Part shown: positions 34,616 to 44,051 of the stretch, one piece after another
How positions within the stretch are numbered: the stretch's first letter is position 1
Layout of the letters: the number at the start of each line of letters is the position of its first letter
Source: Flavobacteriaceae bacterium D16
GTDB lineage: Bacteria; Bacteroidota; Bacteroidia; Flavobacteriales; Flavobacteriaceae
Assembly (NCBI GenBank): GCA_021295155.1
Contig: JAJTJC010000035.1
Span: 1,178,001-1,242,000, forward strand
Direction: 5' to 3'
Length of the DNA: 64,000 nt
Notes under the pieces: model-generated
What the model saw: the letters and a program-made list of their open reading frames with translations, nothing else
Told to the model about the DNA's origin: nothing
The model's database searches: none
Translations under genes and position numbers: made by a program

Positions 34616-36706
34616 TTATTCCTGTGCCTGTATGGCCGTTATGATTACTGTATTGATGATGTCGTCTACAGTACATCCTCTGCTTAAATCGTTAACAGGT
34701 TTATTTAATCCCTGGATGACAGGGCCAATAGCCAGTGCTTTTGTTTCCCGTTGTACTGCTTTGTAGGTGTTATTTCCGGTATTGAGATCCGGAAAAATAA
34801 ATACGCTCGCCTTCCCAGCTACTTTGGAATCCGGTAGTTTGCTCTTTGCTACGTCAATATCTACAGCAGCATCGTACTGGATTGGACCTTCGATAAGAAG
34901 GTCTGGCCGCTGTTTTTTTACCAGGGCAGTAGCCTCTCTTACGCGTTCCACGTCTTCTCCAGTACCTGAAGTACCGGAAGAGTAAGACAACATGGCGATT
35001 CGGGGCTCTATACCAAACATCTTGGTAGTTTCGGCAGAGGATATGGCAATTTCCGCAAGCTGTTCTGCCGTCGGATTCGGATTAATAGCACAGTCTCCGA
35101 ATACCGTAACCCTATCTTCCAGACACATGAAGAATATAGAGGAAACAATGGATGCTTCCGGCTTGGTTTTGATGAACTGCAGCGCTGGTCTAATAGTATG
35201 TTGCGTAGTGTGTGCAGCCCCGGAAACCATACCATCGGCATGGCCTTTGTAAACCATCATGGTTCCGTAATGCGAAACATCTTCCATAAGGTCCCTGGCC
35301 ATAGCCAGATTAACATTCTTATGTTTCCGCAATTCGTACAAGGTCTGCGCATAGTCATCAAAATTGGGGGAATTTACGGGGTCAATGATGTTAACCTGGT
35401 CCAGATCAAGGTCCAGATCCATTTGCTTTACCTTGTTACTGATCCGTTCAGGCTCCCCTAATAAGGTCAGGCTTACGGCATTATCGTTCAACAACTCCTC
35501 TGCTGCCATTAAAATTCGCTCATCGGTACCTTCTGGAAGAACAATATGTTTTTTATCGGACTGTGCTTTCTTGAGCAGGTCATACTGGAACATTCTGGGA
35601 GTCATTCCTTTACTCCTGGATGTGACGAGTAAACTGGCCAACTCATCCTCCTCGATATAGGTAAGAAAATCCTTGATCGAAATATTAATTTTTGGCGTAT
35701 TCTCGGCATATATCCTTGGTTTTATAGCGCCAATTTTATTGGTTACCACATAGGTCTCTCCCTGGACAGATATTATGGGAACCACCTCTGATAGGCCTTG
35801 AATCAGTTTAATAATGGAATCTGCCGGAATTAGTCCCCCACTGAGAATGATCCCGGAAACTGCCGGGTAATTAAGTGACAAATTAGCCTGTAGAGCTCCC
35901 AGAATAATGTCCGAACGATCCCCTGGTGTAATCACCAGCATATCCTCTTTCATATGGGTTAGGTAATTGTTCAGTTGCATGGCTCCTACCGCAAAATTAC
36001 CAGCCTGGTTATGAAGGTTTTGTTCTCCAAAGAGCACCTCCCCGCCCATTTCTTCAAGTATTTCTTGTAGTGTAGGATTTCCCAGAAGAGGGTTTAAGGG
36101 AATAGCCCCGATAAGCACTTCGGGTGGAAGTTTTTTGCGCAATGCACGCCGTACAGCTTTGAGATTAACGGGCTGTACTTTATTGGCAATTACCATCAGC
36201 ACCTCCACTCCCTTACTTTTAAAAGAATCATAGGCCAGGAAAAGGTTGCCTACTATTTCTTCTTCAGTTTTAGTTGAACCAGCCGCCAGTAATATAGCTG
36301 GAATACCGAGATTCTGAGCGATTAGAACATTAAAGTCCCATTCAATTACAGAACTTTCAAGAGAGAAATCGGTCCCTTCCACCAGGACCAGATCGGACTT
36401 ACTTTCAATGGCCTTGTATTTCTCAAATATGGTGTCCAGAATTTCATCCGCCTTGTCAACACCGCTCTTTTGCACTACCTCACTACGGGTACAGGCAAAG
36501 GATTCCTCGTAGGTCTGGTCCAGTTTGAAATGAGTAATTACCGTATTGATATGATTGTCACGTGTGCCCTCCGGATAATCATCGATTATTGGTCTAAAAT
36601 AGCCCACACGGGCGGCTCTACCAGTCAGTACCTGCATAACCCCCAGGGTTATGATAGATTTACCACTGTTGGGTTCAGAGGTGGCAATATAAACCGCTTT
36701 GCTCAT
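34616..36706 (-). CDS. pta: Phosphate acetyltransferase (long type)
   Basis: 696 residues: N-terminal P-loop/DRTGG regulatory region (ATSEPNSGKSIITLG at 8-22; DRTGG core about 215-330) and C-terminal phosphotransacetylase domain (about 370-690) with the VLPEGTDERIL, SHYGTMMVYKGHADGMVSGAAHTT and LSYSSGTSG blocks. Converts acetyl-CoA + Pi to acetyl phosphate. It lies 105 bp downstream of the USP operon on the same strand. A weak TGAGAATATTCA half-match at 36780-36791 is the only candidate operator. Confidence 0.96.
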   Translation of the reverse strand: MSKAVYIATSEPNSGKSIITLGVMQVLTGRAARVGYFRPIIDDYPEGTRDNHINTVITHFKLDQTYEESFACTRSEVVQKSGVDKADEILDTIFEKYKAIESKSDLVLVEGTDFSLESSVIEWDFNVLIAQNLGIPAILLAAGSTKTEEEIVGNLFLAYDSFKSKGVEVLMVIANKVQPVNLKAVRRALRKKLPPEVLIGAIPLNPLLGNPTLQEILEEMGGEVLFGEQNLHNQAGNFAVGAMQLNNYLTHMKEDMLVITPGDRSDIILGALQANLSLNYPAVSGIILSGGLIPADSIIKLIQGLSEVVPIISVQGETYVVTNKIGAIKPRIYAENTPKINISIKDFLTYIEEDELASLLVTSRSKGMTPRMFQYDLLKKAQSDKKHIVLPEGTDERILMAAEELLNDNAVSLTLLGEPERISNKVKQMDLDLDLDQVNIIDPVNSPNFDDYAQTLYELRKHKNVNLAMARDLMEDVSHYGTMMVYKGHADGMVSGAAHTTQHTIRPALQFIKTKPEASIVSSIFFMCLEDRVTVFGDCAINPNPTAEQLAEIAISSAETTKMFGIEPRIAMLSYSSGTSGTGEDVERVREATALVKKQRPDLLIEGPIQYDAAVDIDVAKSKLPDSKVAGKASVFIFPDLNTGNNTYKAVQRETKALAIGPVIQGLNKPVNDLSRGCTVDDIINTVIITAIQAQE

Positions 36707-36811
36707 AGGTGTGATTTTCCTGCCACAAATTTATGGGATATACCCACTAAATGTTAGTGGTGGGTAAGAATAATTTTAATGAGAATATTCAGGCCTCGCA
36801 GACGCTCAGAT

Positions 36812-37657
36812 TTAAGGGATTTCAGGTAATACAAGAAAGGGGACTTCTGTATGGAATGCGATGCGTTTAACCACCGGCTCTCTCAGTAGTCTGCTGAAAA
36901 ATCCATGCTTGCAATTAATCATAGTAATCATGCCCACTTGGACATCCCGGGACCATTCCTGAATCCGCGAAGCAATATCAGGATAATAGGCAATGTCTGC
37001 ATATCTAATATCTACACCCTCGAGTAGTCTTCCTAACAATTTGCGAAGTTGTTTTTGTTCTTCATCTAAAGCCTCCTCCATGGCTATATGGGTGATAATA
37101 ATACTTGACCGGATTATTTTAGCGATTTCGAGCAAGGGTTGGATTTCAACCTTTTTATAGTGGTGTTTAAAGTCAGTTGCAAAGAGGATCTCATTATAAG
37201 AGCCAAATTCAAATTGTTCCGGGACTACCATAACCGGACAATTCTCAATGTTGCGAATGAGCCTGACTGTATTACTTCCGAGAAAAACTTCCTTCATACC
37301 TGTGGCTCCCTGAGTTCCCATAAAAACATAGTCAATGTCCTGGTCTATGATATGCCTGCCGATTGCATTGAGCAGCGAATCAGGTTCCAGTAATCCCACA
37401 AATTGTCGACCTGGCACTTTGTTTATTGAATTAAGGTGATTAATGATCTTGTTTAGTTTCTCCTGAGCTTCCAGCAGGGTAATCTCAAATAAACGCGTAT
37501 CCCGTTCTTTGTTAATGGTACTCACCAAACCTGAAGGACTAACCTGATGTGCATGGAGAACATAGAATTGACAGGGAATTTTTTCAAACAGGAACAGGGC
37601 ATACTCAATAGCCTGCCAGGCATTCTTCGAAAAATCGGTTGGAAGCAATATGCGCAT
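36812..37657 (-). CDS. Universal stress protein, two UspA domains (third of the operon)
   Basis: 281 residues, tandem UspA folds (about 1-145 and 155-281). The first carries the ATP-binding signature G-x2-G-x9-G-S in GTQGATGMKEVFLGS (about 115-129). The second lacks it and ends in the conserved variant RLLREPVVKRIAFHTEVPFLVLP. Such pairing of one nucleotide-binding and one degenerate domain is common to all four USPs here. Last of three USP genes on one transcript; function is stress survival in general terms only. Confidence 0.92.
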   Translation of the reverse strand: MRILLPTDFSKNAWQAIEYALFLFEKIPCQFYVLHAHQVSPSGLVSTINKERDTRLFEITLLEAQEKLNKIINHLNSINKVPGRQFVGLLEPDSLLNAIGRHIIDQDIDYVFMGTQGATGMKEVFLGSNTVRLIRNIENCPVMVVPEQFEFGSYNEILFATDFKHHYKKVEIQPLLEIAKIIRSSIIITHIAMEEALDEEQKQLRKLLGRLLEGVDIRYADIAYYPDIASRIQEWSRDVQVGMITMINCKHGFFSRLLREPVVKRIAFHTEVPFLVLPEIP

Positions 37658-37691
37658 GACATGTTTATTGTAAGATTAAGGAAATTCAAGT

Positions 37692-38537
37692 CTACAAATC
37701 AGGCAATACCAACATGGGAACCGGAGTGTGAAAACCGATCTTTTTTATTACCGGCTCGTGGGTCAGTCGTTCCATAAAAGTATGCTGATAGTGAATCAAG
37801 GCAATCATATCTGCATCACAGGTGTCGATATATTCCATAATCGCGGCTTCAACAGTGCTTTTCAGGCTCCCTCTTTTCCATTCCACCTCGGTGGATTCCA
37901 GGCGTTTCTCCAAAAGCTTCTTATTATTAATTTGCTCAGGGCTTAATTTAAATTCCTGAGCTACCTGAAAGACAATAATTTTAGCCTGCCAGGCCTTTAC
38001 AAGGTCCAATAAGGGAGACAATTCATAGGGGTCATAATGCTGTGTAAAATCCGTAGGGAAAATGACAGCCTGCAGCGTTTTGAAGTCATGCTCCGCAGGA
38101 ACAACCAGAATAGGACAATTACGGACTTTCCTGATCACCTTAACCGTATTGCTGCCCATAAACACTTCACGTGCGCCCGTAGCTCCTTTAGTTCCCATCA
38201 CAATCAAGTCGATTTCCTCTTCCCTGACGGTTTTATGAATACCTTCTAAGAGGTCTTCTGCCATAGAAAGAGTCCTGAAATGATGTTGAGGTTCATGATG
38301 GTGAACGTCAAGATAATCCTCAATCTTATCCAATTCATCATGGGTGTGTGCCTGCAGAGAATCGTAAAGTACTCCTACCCTTCGCTTCGCTTTACTACTC
38401 AATACCCCGGCAAAACCAGGCTCATAGGTATGTAGTAAAAAGAACTGGCATTGACGCCCCTCATGCAATTTAAGAGCGGTAAATAACGCATTCCATGCGG
38501 GATCAGAAAAATCGGTAAGTATCAGGATTTTTTTCAT
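37692..38537 (-). CDS. Universal stress protein, two UspA domains (second of the operon)
   Basis: 281 residues, same two-domain design as its neighbours. ATP motif GTKGATGAREVFMGS near residue 121. The C-terminal domain carries the family-specific HTFMERLTHEPVIKKIGFHTPVPML ending. Gap of 8 bp to the first USP gene, 34 bp to the third, so one operon. Confidence 0.92.
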   Translation of the reverse strand: MKKILILTDFSDPAWNALFTALKLHEGRQCQFFLLHTYEPGFAGVLSSKAKRRVGVLYDSLQAHTHDELDKIEDYLDVHHHEPQHHFRTLSMAEDLLEGIHKTVREEEIDLIVMGTKGATGAREVFMGSNTVKVIRKVRNCPILVVPAEHDFKTLQAVIFPTDFTQHYDPYELSPLLDLVKAWQAKIIVFQVAQEFKLSPEQINNKKLLEKRLESTEVEWKRGSLKSTVEAAIMEYIDTCDADMIALIHYQHTFMERLTHEPVIKKIGFHTPVPMLVLPDL

Positions 38538-38545
38538 GGGATAAA

Positions 38546-39400
38546 CTATTTTACAATGTTCGCGTTATCTCGTATAACCAGGAAGGGAACAGGGGTATGG
38601 AAGCCTATCTGATCTACATTCTGTTTCCAGAGCAGTCGTTCCATAAAGGAGTGTTTTCGGTTCATCATAGCAAGGAGTTGATAGTCGTGCTCGGTTATAT
38701 AATCGATCACAGCATCCGGCATCAGAGCTCCTTTCTTCTCTTCAAACTGATGAGGCACACCTTTAAGACATTGTCCAAGGTGCTCTTTATTGGCTATTTG
38801 TGTATCCTTAAGATCGTATTCCTCCTTTACATGCAGAACGGTGATCTCTATTCCGTGAATAGCGGCAAACCCTTTAATGGTATCCACATCTTCCTGTTTA
38901 TATGCGGTCCAGTAATCTGTAGGGAACACCATTTTATCAACTTTTCGAAAGCTATATCCTTCCGGGATAACAAGCACTGGGACCATGGCTTTGCGTAATA
39001 CAAATACGGTATTGGAGCCCAAAAAAATCTCCGCAGCTCCGGTAGCGCCCTGGGTGCCCATTACGATCAAATCAATATCCTTTTCTTGGGAAACCTCGTT
39101 AATCTCATCGGTAAGCAAATTAAAGGCCGAAATGGTCTTCAGGGTGTGTTTGGGATTATTAAACGTCTTCTGCACCTGCTCCAAAGTATTCTCAAGGCCT
39201 GCCTGCGAGATATCTACGCCCACATCCGGAATAGCGCTAAATGATGGTCCGCCCATCATATAGTCCATCCGATAGAAGGCCGGGGTATAGGTATGCAGCA
39301 GGTAAAATGTGGCTTGCTCCTCTTTAAAGAATTCCATGGCATAGCTTATGGCATTCCAGGCGTTATCAGAAAAATCCGTTGGCAGCAGAATTTTAAACAT
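38546..39400 (-). CDS. Universal stress protein, two UspA domains (first of the operon)
   Basis: 284 residues. N-terminal domain LLPTDFSDNAWNAISYAMEFF, ATP motif GTQGATGAAEIFLGS near residue 119, degenerate second domain ending in GFHTPVPFLVI. First gene of the three-USP operon; its promoter has the best match in the window between operator and a perfect -7 box. Confidence 0.92.
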   Translation of the reverse strand: MFKILLPTDFSDNAWNAISYAMEFFKEEQATFYLLHTYTPAFYRMDYMMGGPSFSAIPDVGVDISQAGLENTLEQVQKTFNNPKHTLKTISAFNLLTDEINEVSQEKDIDLIVMGTQGATGAAEIFLGSNTVFVLRKAMVPVLVIPEGYSFRKVDKMVFPTDYWTAYKQEDVDTIKGFAAIHGIEITVLHVKEEYDLKDTQIANKEHLGQCLKGVPHQFEEKKGALMPDAVIDYITEHDYQLLAMMNRKHSFMERLLWKQNVDQIGFHTPVPFLVIRDNANIVK

Positions 39401-39453
39401 AAACTTGCTTTTTGAGTTAACTCAAAATTACGGATAGCCTCACGGAGACGCTA

Positions 39454-39465
39454 TGATTATGATCA
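39454..39465 (-). promoter_or_regulatory. FNR-like operator, USP operon
   Basis: TGATTATGATCA. A perfect TAATTTTG box (39430-39423, minus) begins exactly 29.5 bp from the centre and 22 bp before the USP ATG. Confidence 0.85.
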
Positions 39466-39532
39466 GTCTGAATGAATTGATAATGGCAATCCATACGATG
39501 GTTATGGAAACCGAGAGTTTTATACCATCAAC

Positions 39533-39544
39533 TGATCATGATCA
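39533..39544 (+). promoter_or_regulatory. FNR-like operator, DUF2267 gene
   Basis: TGATCATGATCA, a perfect 12-bp palindrome 61 bp before the DUF2267 ATG. This is the one site with no good -7 box at the standard distance; the nearest TAnn sequence (39570) is poor. Confidence 0.55.
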
Positions 39545-39605
39545 TTTCAGGGAAATCATGAATTCGCCATATTGAGTTTTTATTAGAACACTTAAAACAC
39601 AGATC

Positions 39606-40058
39606 ATGGCACTTAATTTTAATCAGTATGCAACAGAAGGCAACACCTTCTTAAAACATTATGCTAAGGAGATGAACTTGGGAGATAACCGGGAAAAGGC
39701 AGGAAGGATTCTGACAGCCATTCTCCATGCTCTCAGAGATATCATTACCACTGAAGAATCCCTTCAATTTATAGCTCAATTACCCATGTTCCTCAAAGCG
39801 GTGTATGTAAATGGGTGGACTATCAGGAGAGATCGACCCAAGGTAAGAAGGATACCTGAATTTATTGACCTGGTACGCAAACACGACGGTCCTGCTGCCA
39901 TTAACGACTTTGAGTATAGCGATGAGGTAGCAGAGCAGTATATCAATACCACCTTTATCTATCTCAGAAAATATGTTTCCCTAGGAGAAATGGAAGATAT
40001 CAGGGACGGTTTGCCTAAAGAATTGAAAAGCCTCATTTATTCCAATATTATGTTCTAA
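39606..40058 (+). CDS. DUF2267 domain protein
   Basis: 150 residues, all-helical, matching the DUF2267 pattern of small stress-associated proteins: DNREKAGRILTAILHALRDIITTEES (by ends) and a second half-repeat around FIYLRKYVSLGEMEDIRDGLPKELKSL. Biochemical role unknown. Divergent from the USP operon and preceded by its own palindromic operator. Confidence 0.85.
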   Translation: MALNFNQYATEGNTFLKHYAKEMNLGDNREKAGRILTAILHALRDIITTEESLQFIAQLPMFLKAVYVNGWTIRRDRPKVRRIPEFIDLVRKHDGPAAINDFEYSDEVAEQYINTTFIYLRKYVSLGEMEDIRDGLPKELKSLIYSNIMF

Positions 40059-40155
40059 GGCTGACAAGTAGTCTTATCTCCATATGCTTAATATACAGAG
40101 CATTACCCCCTATTCTAATACGAATGTGTTTCGGGGTGAAATATCTTTATTTGCC

Positions 40156-40167
40156 TGATTAAAATCA
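40156..40167 (+). promoter_or_regulatory. FNR-like operator, WG-repeat gene
   Basis: TGATTAAAATCA with a perfect TACCTTTG box (40191-40198) beginning exactly 29.5 bp downstream of its centre, 33 bp before the ATG at 40231. Confidence 0.85.
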
Positions 40168-40230
40168 TAGTTTACGCCTCTATGTAGCAATACCTTTGAG
40201 CTTAATTATAAATCTCTAAATAAGATAATT

Positions 40231-40863
40231 ATGAGAAGCTTGACCTTAATTGTTCTGTTGTCATTTCTTTCGTTTACCAGCCATGGACAGGAATTGAAAG
40301 ATATTGACGAAGTAGCTCCTTTTAGCGAAGGTTTGGCTGCGGTAAGAGTAGGAAACCAATGGGGTTTCATCAATGAACAGGGAGATCTGGTAATCGACTT
40401 TAGGGATGACCTTGTTTGGAACAAACTAGCTGACAGAGACAAGCTGGATATAGAAAGTATCCGATACCCCCTTTTTAAGGACGGGCTTTGTATAATCAGA
40501 GAAATGCTCGAAGAAGAGGAGATATACGTTTACGGGTTCATTGACAAAACTGGTGCCACGAAAATCAAACCGGAGTATCTCAATGTAACGGAATTCAATC
40601 AGGGCTATGCGGTGGGCATACTAATGACCAAGAACTTCCGGGGTAAGAATAATTTTCAGCTTAATATCTACGATTACAAGTTTAGTGAAGTAATTGTAGA
40701 CCAAAAAGGGGATATCATGCGACTGCTTGCCAAGCGAGATAATATCCAGATGTCTAAAAGACGCTATGAACTGCCTGAACTGCGTGCCAAGTTACTTTCA
40801 AAAACCCTGGCCGCCGTTAAAAAAGGAGAAAACTGGGAGTTAATGAAACTTGACCTTGACTAG
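40231..40863 (+). CDS. WG-repeat secreted protein
   Basis: 210 residues. Signal peptide 1-19 (SFTSHGQ cleavage region). WG repeats are seen as FSEGLAAVRVGNQWGFINEQGDLVI (about 31-55, by ends) and VYGFIDKTGATKIKPEYLNV near 105-125. WG repeats form small beta units of unknown ligand. The C-terminus is charged and helical. It heads a plus-strand series with an FMN-binding lipoprotein 112 bp downstream. Confidence 0.85.
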   Translation: MRSLTLIVLLSFLSFTSHGQELKDIDEVAPFSEGLAAVRVGNQWGFINEQGDLVIDFRDDLVWNKLADRDKLDIESIRYPLFKDGLCIIREMLEEEEIYVYGFIDKTGATKIKPEYLNVTEFNQGYAVGILMTKNFRGKNNFQLNIYDYKFSEVIVDQKGDIMRLLAKRDNIQMSKRRYELPELRAKLLSKTLAAVKKGENWELMKLDLD

Positions 40864-40974
40864 CAATGTTTGCTAAAACAGAAATATCATAAAGTAATGG
40901 GCTGGAACCTTCGGTAATACTGTTGGATCCGGTCCTTTACTATACAATCAAATACATAATTATAATCTAAAAAA

Positions 40975-41646
40975 ATGTTCTCAAAAAGACTATACCTCAT
41001 GTCCTTGTTGATTCTTTTGATGGGTAATTCCTGTAAGGACAAACCTCAACCAGAAAAAGAAGCCCAGGAACCTCAAGTAGAAAGCGTCAAAAGTCTCTCA
41101 CCGCTTTATAAAGAAATAGCAGCATTTATGGACCTCGAGGTTTCAGACAGTACACAAATTGAGGAGGTTCTCGATTTTAAGGCGCTTATAGGGGAAGGTG
41201 AAGTTGTCACTTCTGATGCAACACAAAACCTTAGTTTCTATAAGGCTATCATGAAAAACGGAAAAGCTGCTTCCCTTCCAATTTTTGAAGCAGTTGGATC
41301 TGATATGACCCTTGTTATTTTCACTGGCAAGGGTTATATAGGAACCCTGTGGGCCAAAGTGCTGATTGATAAGGCTACAGGCAAAACAATAAAGGTCCGG
41401 TTTGGCCATAAAATGGAGAGCGAAGGGTATGGGAATGGGATTGTTAGCTCGGCCTTCGGGGATCAGTTTAGCAATAAACAAATCTCATTTGAAGAGAACT
41501 CCTTTGGACTCAATCAAAATGGAAAGCTGGTAATAAAAGGAATAGCCGGGATAGATGGAGTTTCCGGTGCAACGATCACCAGTTCGGCGGTGGTGGCAAT
41601 GCTCAATGATGGACTGAAAAATTATAAGACCTATTTATCTCCCTGA
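40975..41646 (+). CDS. FMN-binding domain lipoprotein (RnfG/NqrC-like), likely flavinylated
   Basis: 223 residues. Signal with lipobox GNSC (Cys20). The FMN-binding domain covers about 90-215 and ends in D194-GVSGAT-IT, the D-x2-S-G-A-T motif at which ApbE transferases attach FMN to Thr (Thr200 by this alignment). This is an extracytoplasmic flavin electron carrier rather than part of an Rnf or Nqr complex, because no partner subunits are nearby. It could pass electrons to an external acceptor (inference). Confidence 0.82.
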   Translation: MFSKRLYLMSLLILLMGNSCKDKPQPEKEAQEPQVESVKSLSPLYKEIAAFMDLEVSDSTQIEEVLDFKALIGEGEVVTSDATQNLSFYKAIMKNGKAASLPIFEAVGSDMTLVIFTGKGYIGTLWAKVLIDKATGKTIKVRFGHKMESEGYGNGIVSSAFGDQFSNKQISFEENSFGLNQNGKLVIKGIAGIDGVSGATITSSAVVAMLNDGLKNYKTYLSP

Positions 41647-41674
41647 TAAAGCCAGACTGTCATTAACCCAACCA

Positions 41675-42448
41675 ATGAAGACAAGCTTTAATATTGTAGA
41701 TATTACACCATCCAATGTTCAGGAAGAGACTTTGTTTTGTCTAAAGAATGTAAAAAGCAACGGCTTTAAGAGTAAAAAAACCTGGTTCTCACAGCGTTAT
41801 AAGGAAGGATTACGCATAAATATCTTAAAGGATGTCGCCGGGAAAATGGCCGGATTTATAGAATATGTCCCGGGAGAATTAGCCTGGAGGCCCATTAAGG
41901 CTAAGGGCTACCTGTTTGTGCAATGTCTATTGGTTTACCCAAATAAGTATAAACACCTGGGCTTTGGTTCTGCATTGGTAATGAAAGCTGAAGCGGTGGC
42001 AAAAGAAGCTGGCTACTCGGGCATTTGCACCATCTGCAGTAAAGGCGCCTGGATGTCCGATGCTGATCTTTTCCTCAAACTCGGTTTTGAAAATATTGAA
42101 CAGAAAGGCCGTTTCGATCTACTTTGTAAAAGCTGGAATACAAAGGCTTCTGTACCTCAATTTAGGGACTGGGAGAAGGAACAAAAACACTATACCGGAT
42201 GGCAGCTGGTATATGCCGACCAATGTCCCTGGCACGACAAAGCGGTTGAAGCCATGTGGAACACGGCCCAGGACTTCGGGATTGACCTGAAACTCACCTG
42301 CCTGAAGTCAGCTGAGGATGCCCAACAAGCTCCTTCCGGCTTTGGGGTTTTTAGTCTGTTGCATGATGGAAAGCTCCTTGAGGATCACTACCTCAGCGCC
42401 ACGCGTTTCAGGAATATTCTTAACAAAGAATTACAGCTGAATACCTGA
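41675..42448 (+). CDS. GNAT-family N-acetyltransferase
   Basis: 257 residues. The acetyl-CoA loop is VYPNKYKHLGFGSALVMKAEAVAKEAGYSG (by ends; R/Q-x2-G-x-G/A replaced by HLGFGSAL), about residues 89-118. The extended C-terminal third (about 160-257, PWHDKAVEAMWNTAQDFG) is unlike ordinary GNATs and resembles a thioredoxin-like or YoaP-type extension. It starts 28 bp after the FMN-binding gene, and thus is probably co-transcribed. Substrate unknown. Confidence 0.78.
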   Translation: MKTSFNIVDITPSNVQEETLFCLKNVKSNGFKSKKTWFSQRYKEGLRINILKDVAGKMAGFIEYVPGELAWRPIKAKGYLFVQCLLVYPNKYKHLGFGSALVMKAEAVAKEAGYSGICTICSKGAWMSDADLFLKLGFENIEQKGRFDLLCKSWNTKASVPQFRDWEKEQKHYTGWQLVYADQCPWHDKAVEAMWNTAQDFGIDLKLTCLKSAEDAQQAPSGFGVFSLLHDGKLLEDHYLSATRFRNILNKELQLNT

Positions 42449-42484
42449 ACAATCCAAAGTTTTACTATGAATATGTCTTACTGA

Positions 42485-43231
42485 CTAAGATTCATCCTTC
42501 TTTTTACCCCTTGGAAGTACCTCTTCCGGGAATGGGAACAAAATGGTGGAATTCTTCTCTGCAGCAATGTTAGATAAGGTTTGGTATAACCGCAGTTTAA
42601 TAGCCGAAGGCGATTTATCGATTTGCAAGCCGGCTTCCAATAATTTGTTAGCTGCCTGCTCTTCTGCCTCAGCCAGGATGATCCGGGCCCTCCTGGAGCG
42701 TTCGGCCTCCGCCTGATTGGCCATCATACGCCTCATATTCTCCGGGAGTTGAATATCCTTGATCTTGACATCAATGATCTCAATACCCCATTCATGGGTT
42801 TCTTTCTCTACAATGGACTTGATGTTTTTACCCATCTCCTCCCGGTTGGAAAGAATGGTATCCAGTTCTACCTTACCGCAAACATCGCGCAAGGCTGCCT
42901 GGGATAATTGGGAAATTGCAAAAGAGAATTCCTCAACTTCCAGAACTGCCTTTTCAGGATCATAAATTTTGAAGAATACCACACCGTCTATACTACAAGG
43001 CACATTATCTTCGGTCATTACTTCCTGTGAAACAATATTCACCGTGATTACACGGATGTCTACCACTTGAATGGTATCTACAATAGGAATGATCCACCGG
43101 AAGCCTGGATTCAGTGTTTTTACAAACTTACCAAATCGGAATTTTAGTGCTCTTTTGTATTCATAGATTACTCGAATCCCGGCCAGCAGGAACAAGCCGA
43201 GCATAATAAGAAGATAAAACGTTGGGTTCAT
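42485..43231 (-). CDS. SPFH/slipin-family membrane protein (stomatin-like)
   Basis: 248 residues. One N-terminal membrane helix (about 4-22), then the SPFH domain (RALKFRFGKFVKTLNPGFRWIIP... to about 170) and a helical end with RRMMANQAEAERSRRARIILAEAEEQAANKL, which drives oligomerisation. Bacterial slipins are usually paired with a NfeD protein, which is absent here. Last of a zinc-ribbon / membrane protein / slipin series. Confidence 0.92.
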   Translation of the reverse strand: MNPTFYLLIMLGLFLLAGIRVIYEYKRALKFRFGKFVKTLNPGFRWIIPIVDTIQVVDIRVITVNIVSQEVMTEDNVPCSIDGVVFFKIYDPEKAVLEVEEFSFAISQLSQAALRDVCGKVELDTILSNREEMGKNIKSIVEKETHEWGIEIIDVKIKDIQLPENMRRMMANQAEAERSRRARIILAEAEEQAANKLLEAGLQIDKSPSAIKLRLYQTLSNIAAEKNSTILFPFPEEVLPRGKKKDES

Positions 43232-43308
43232 GATTCAATATTTAGAGTTAATAAATAAGAGTATTTGCATCTAGCAATTAGCTCCACTTTTATTCAAATT
43301 TGTATTCA

Positions 43309-43980
43309 TCAGGCTAACCTGTCCTGGGATATGTGCTGTTGTTTTGTTCTGTTTTTAAGCATGCGGTACAACTTCAGATCTACCCAGATAAACCAGGCAA
43401 TGAATCCGCTAAATGTAACCTTTTGGATTACCGGCAGGCTATACAGTCCTTCCCCGGTTTCATAGATATAATAGTTGCCCAGAAAAATGAATAAACAGAC
43501 AAAACCAAATTTCACCAGCGCCGGGTAACCTGCTTTCCACATCTCGGCAAATGCGCTTAAAAGGGCAATTGCTCCAAGAACACCGGCTATACGAATAGTA
43601 AGGTCATGAGTGCCCGATGAGAGCAACATGGTAGTTATCAGCGCTATAATCCCTGAAAACCACATCAGCCTGGTATTCCAGCTCCATTTTTGAAAAAGAT
43701 GGGGGAGGTATACCCAGAGGTAAATCAAACTAATACATAAGACTCCCAGAGCGGCCCGAGCGTAATACCTTCCGCTGTTTATTTCACCATTAAGCGACTT
43801 ATAATCCAGCAAATCGCATAAGTAATTATGCCAGAAACTAAAGCCAGGTGTTGTTGGATCAATCCAGGTACCGCCCGGATAATTCAACGCTGATAAGACA
43901 TACAGGATTACAAAAAGACCCATGCCCAAAACGGGAAGCAGCAAATAACTATGGTGGGGCTCCTTGGGTATTAAATACAT
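43309..43980 (-). CDS. Multi-pass membrane protein (DUF998-like)
   Basis: 223 residues with six to seven membrane helices. HNYLCDLLD near residue 51 and the general helix layout recall DUF998 proteins, but I am not certain. Between the zinc-ribbon gene (71 bp upstream) and slipin (77 bp downstream), all on the minus strand. Function unknown. Confidence 0.65.
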   Translation of the reverse strand: MYLIPKEPHHSYLLLPVLGMGLFVILYVLSALNYPGGTWIDPTTPGFSFWHNYLCDLLDYKSLNGEINSGRYYARAALGVLCISLIYLWVYLPHLFQKWSWNTRLMWFSGIIALITTMLLSSGTHDLTIRIAGVLGAIALLSAFAEMWKAGYPALVKFGFVCLFIFLGNYYIYETGEGLYSLPVIQKVTFSGFIAWFIWVDLKLYRMLKNRTKQQHISQDRLA

Positions 43981-44051
43981 ACGATCTTGTATTGCGGAAC
44001 CTGACGATTCCTATGGAATTGATCATTCCTGTTCTGCCCCTTCTCTATAAA

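Noticed and set aside
36780-36791. TGAGAATATTCA before pta as a fourteenth operator
   Set aside because: The inner bases break the palindrome and the sequence at 29.5 bp (TAACATTT) matches only in part. Left out of the motif count.
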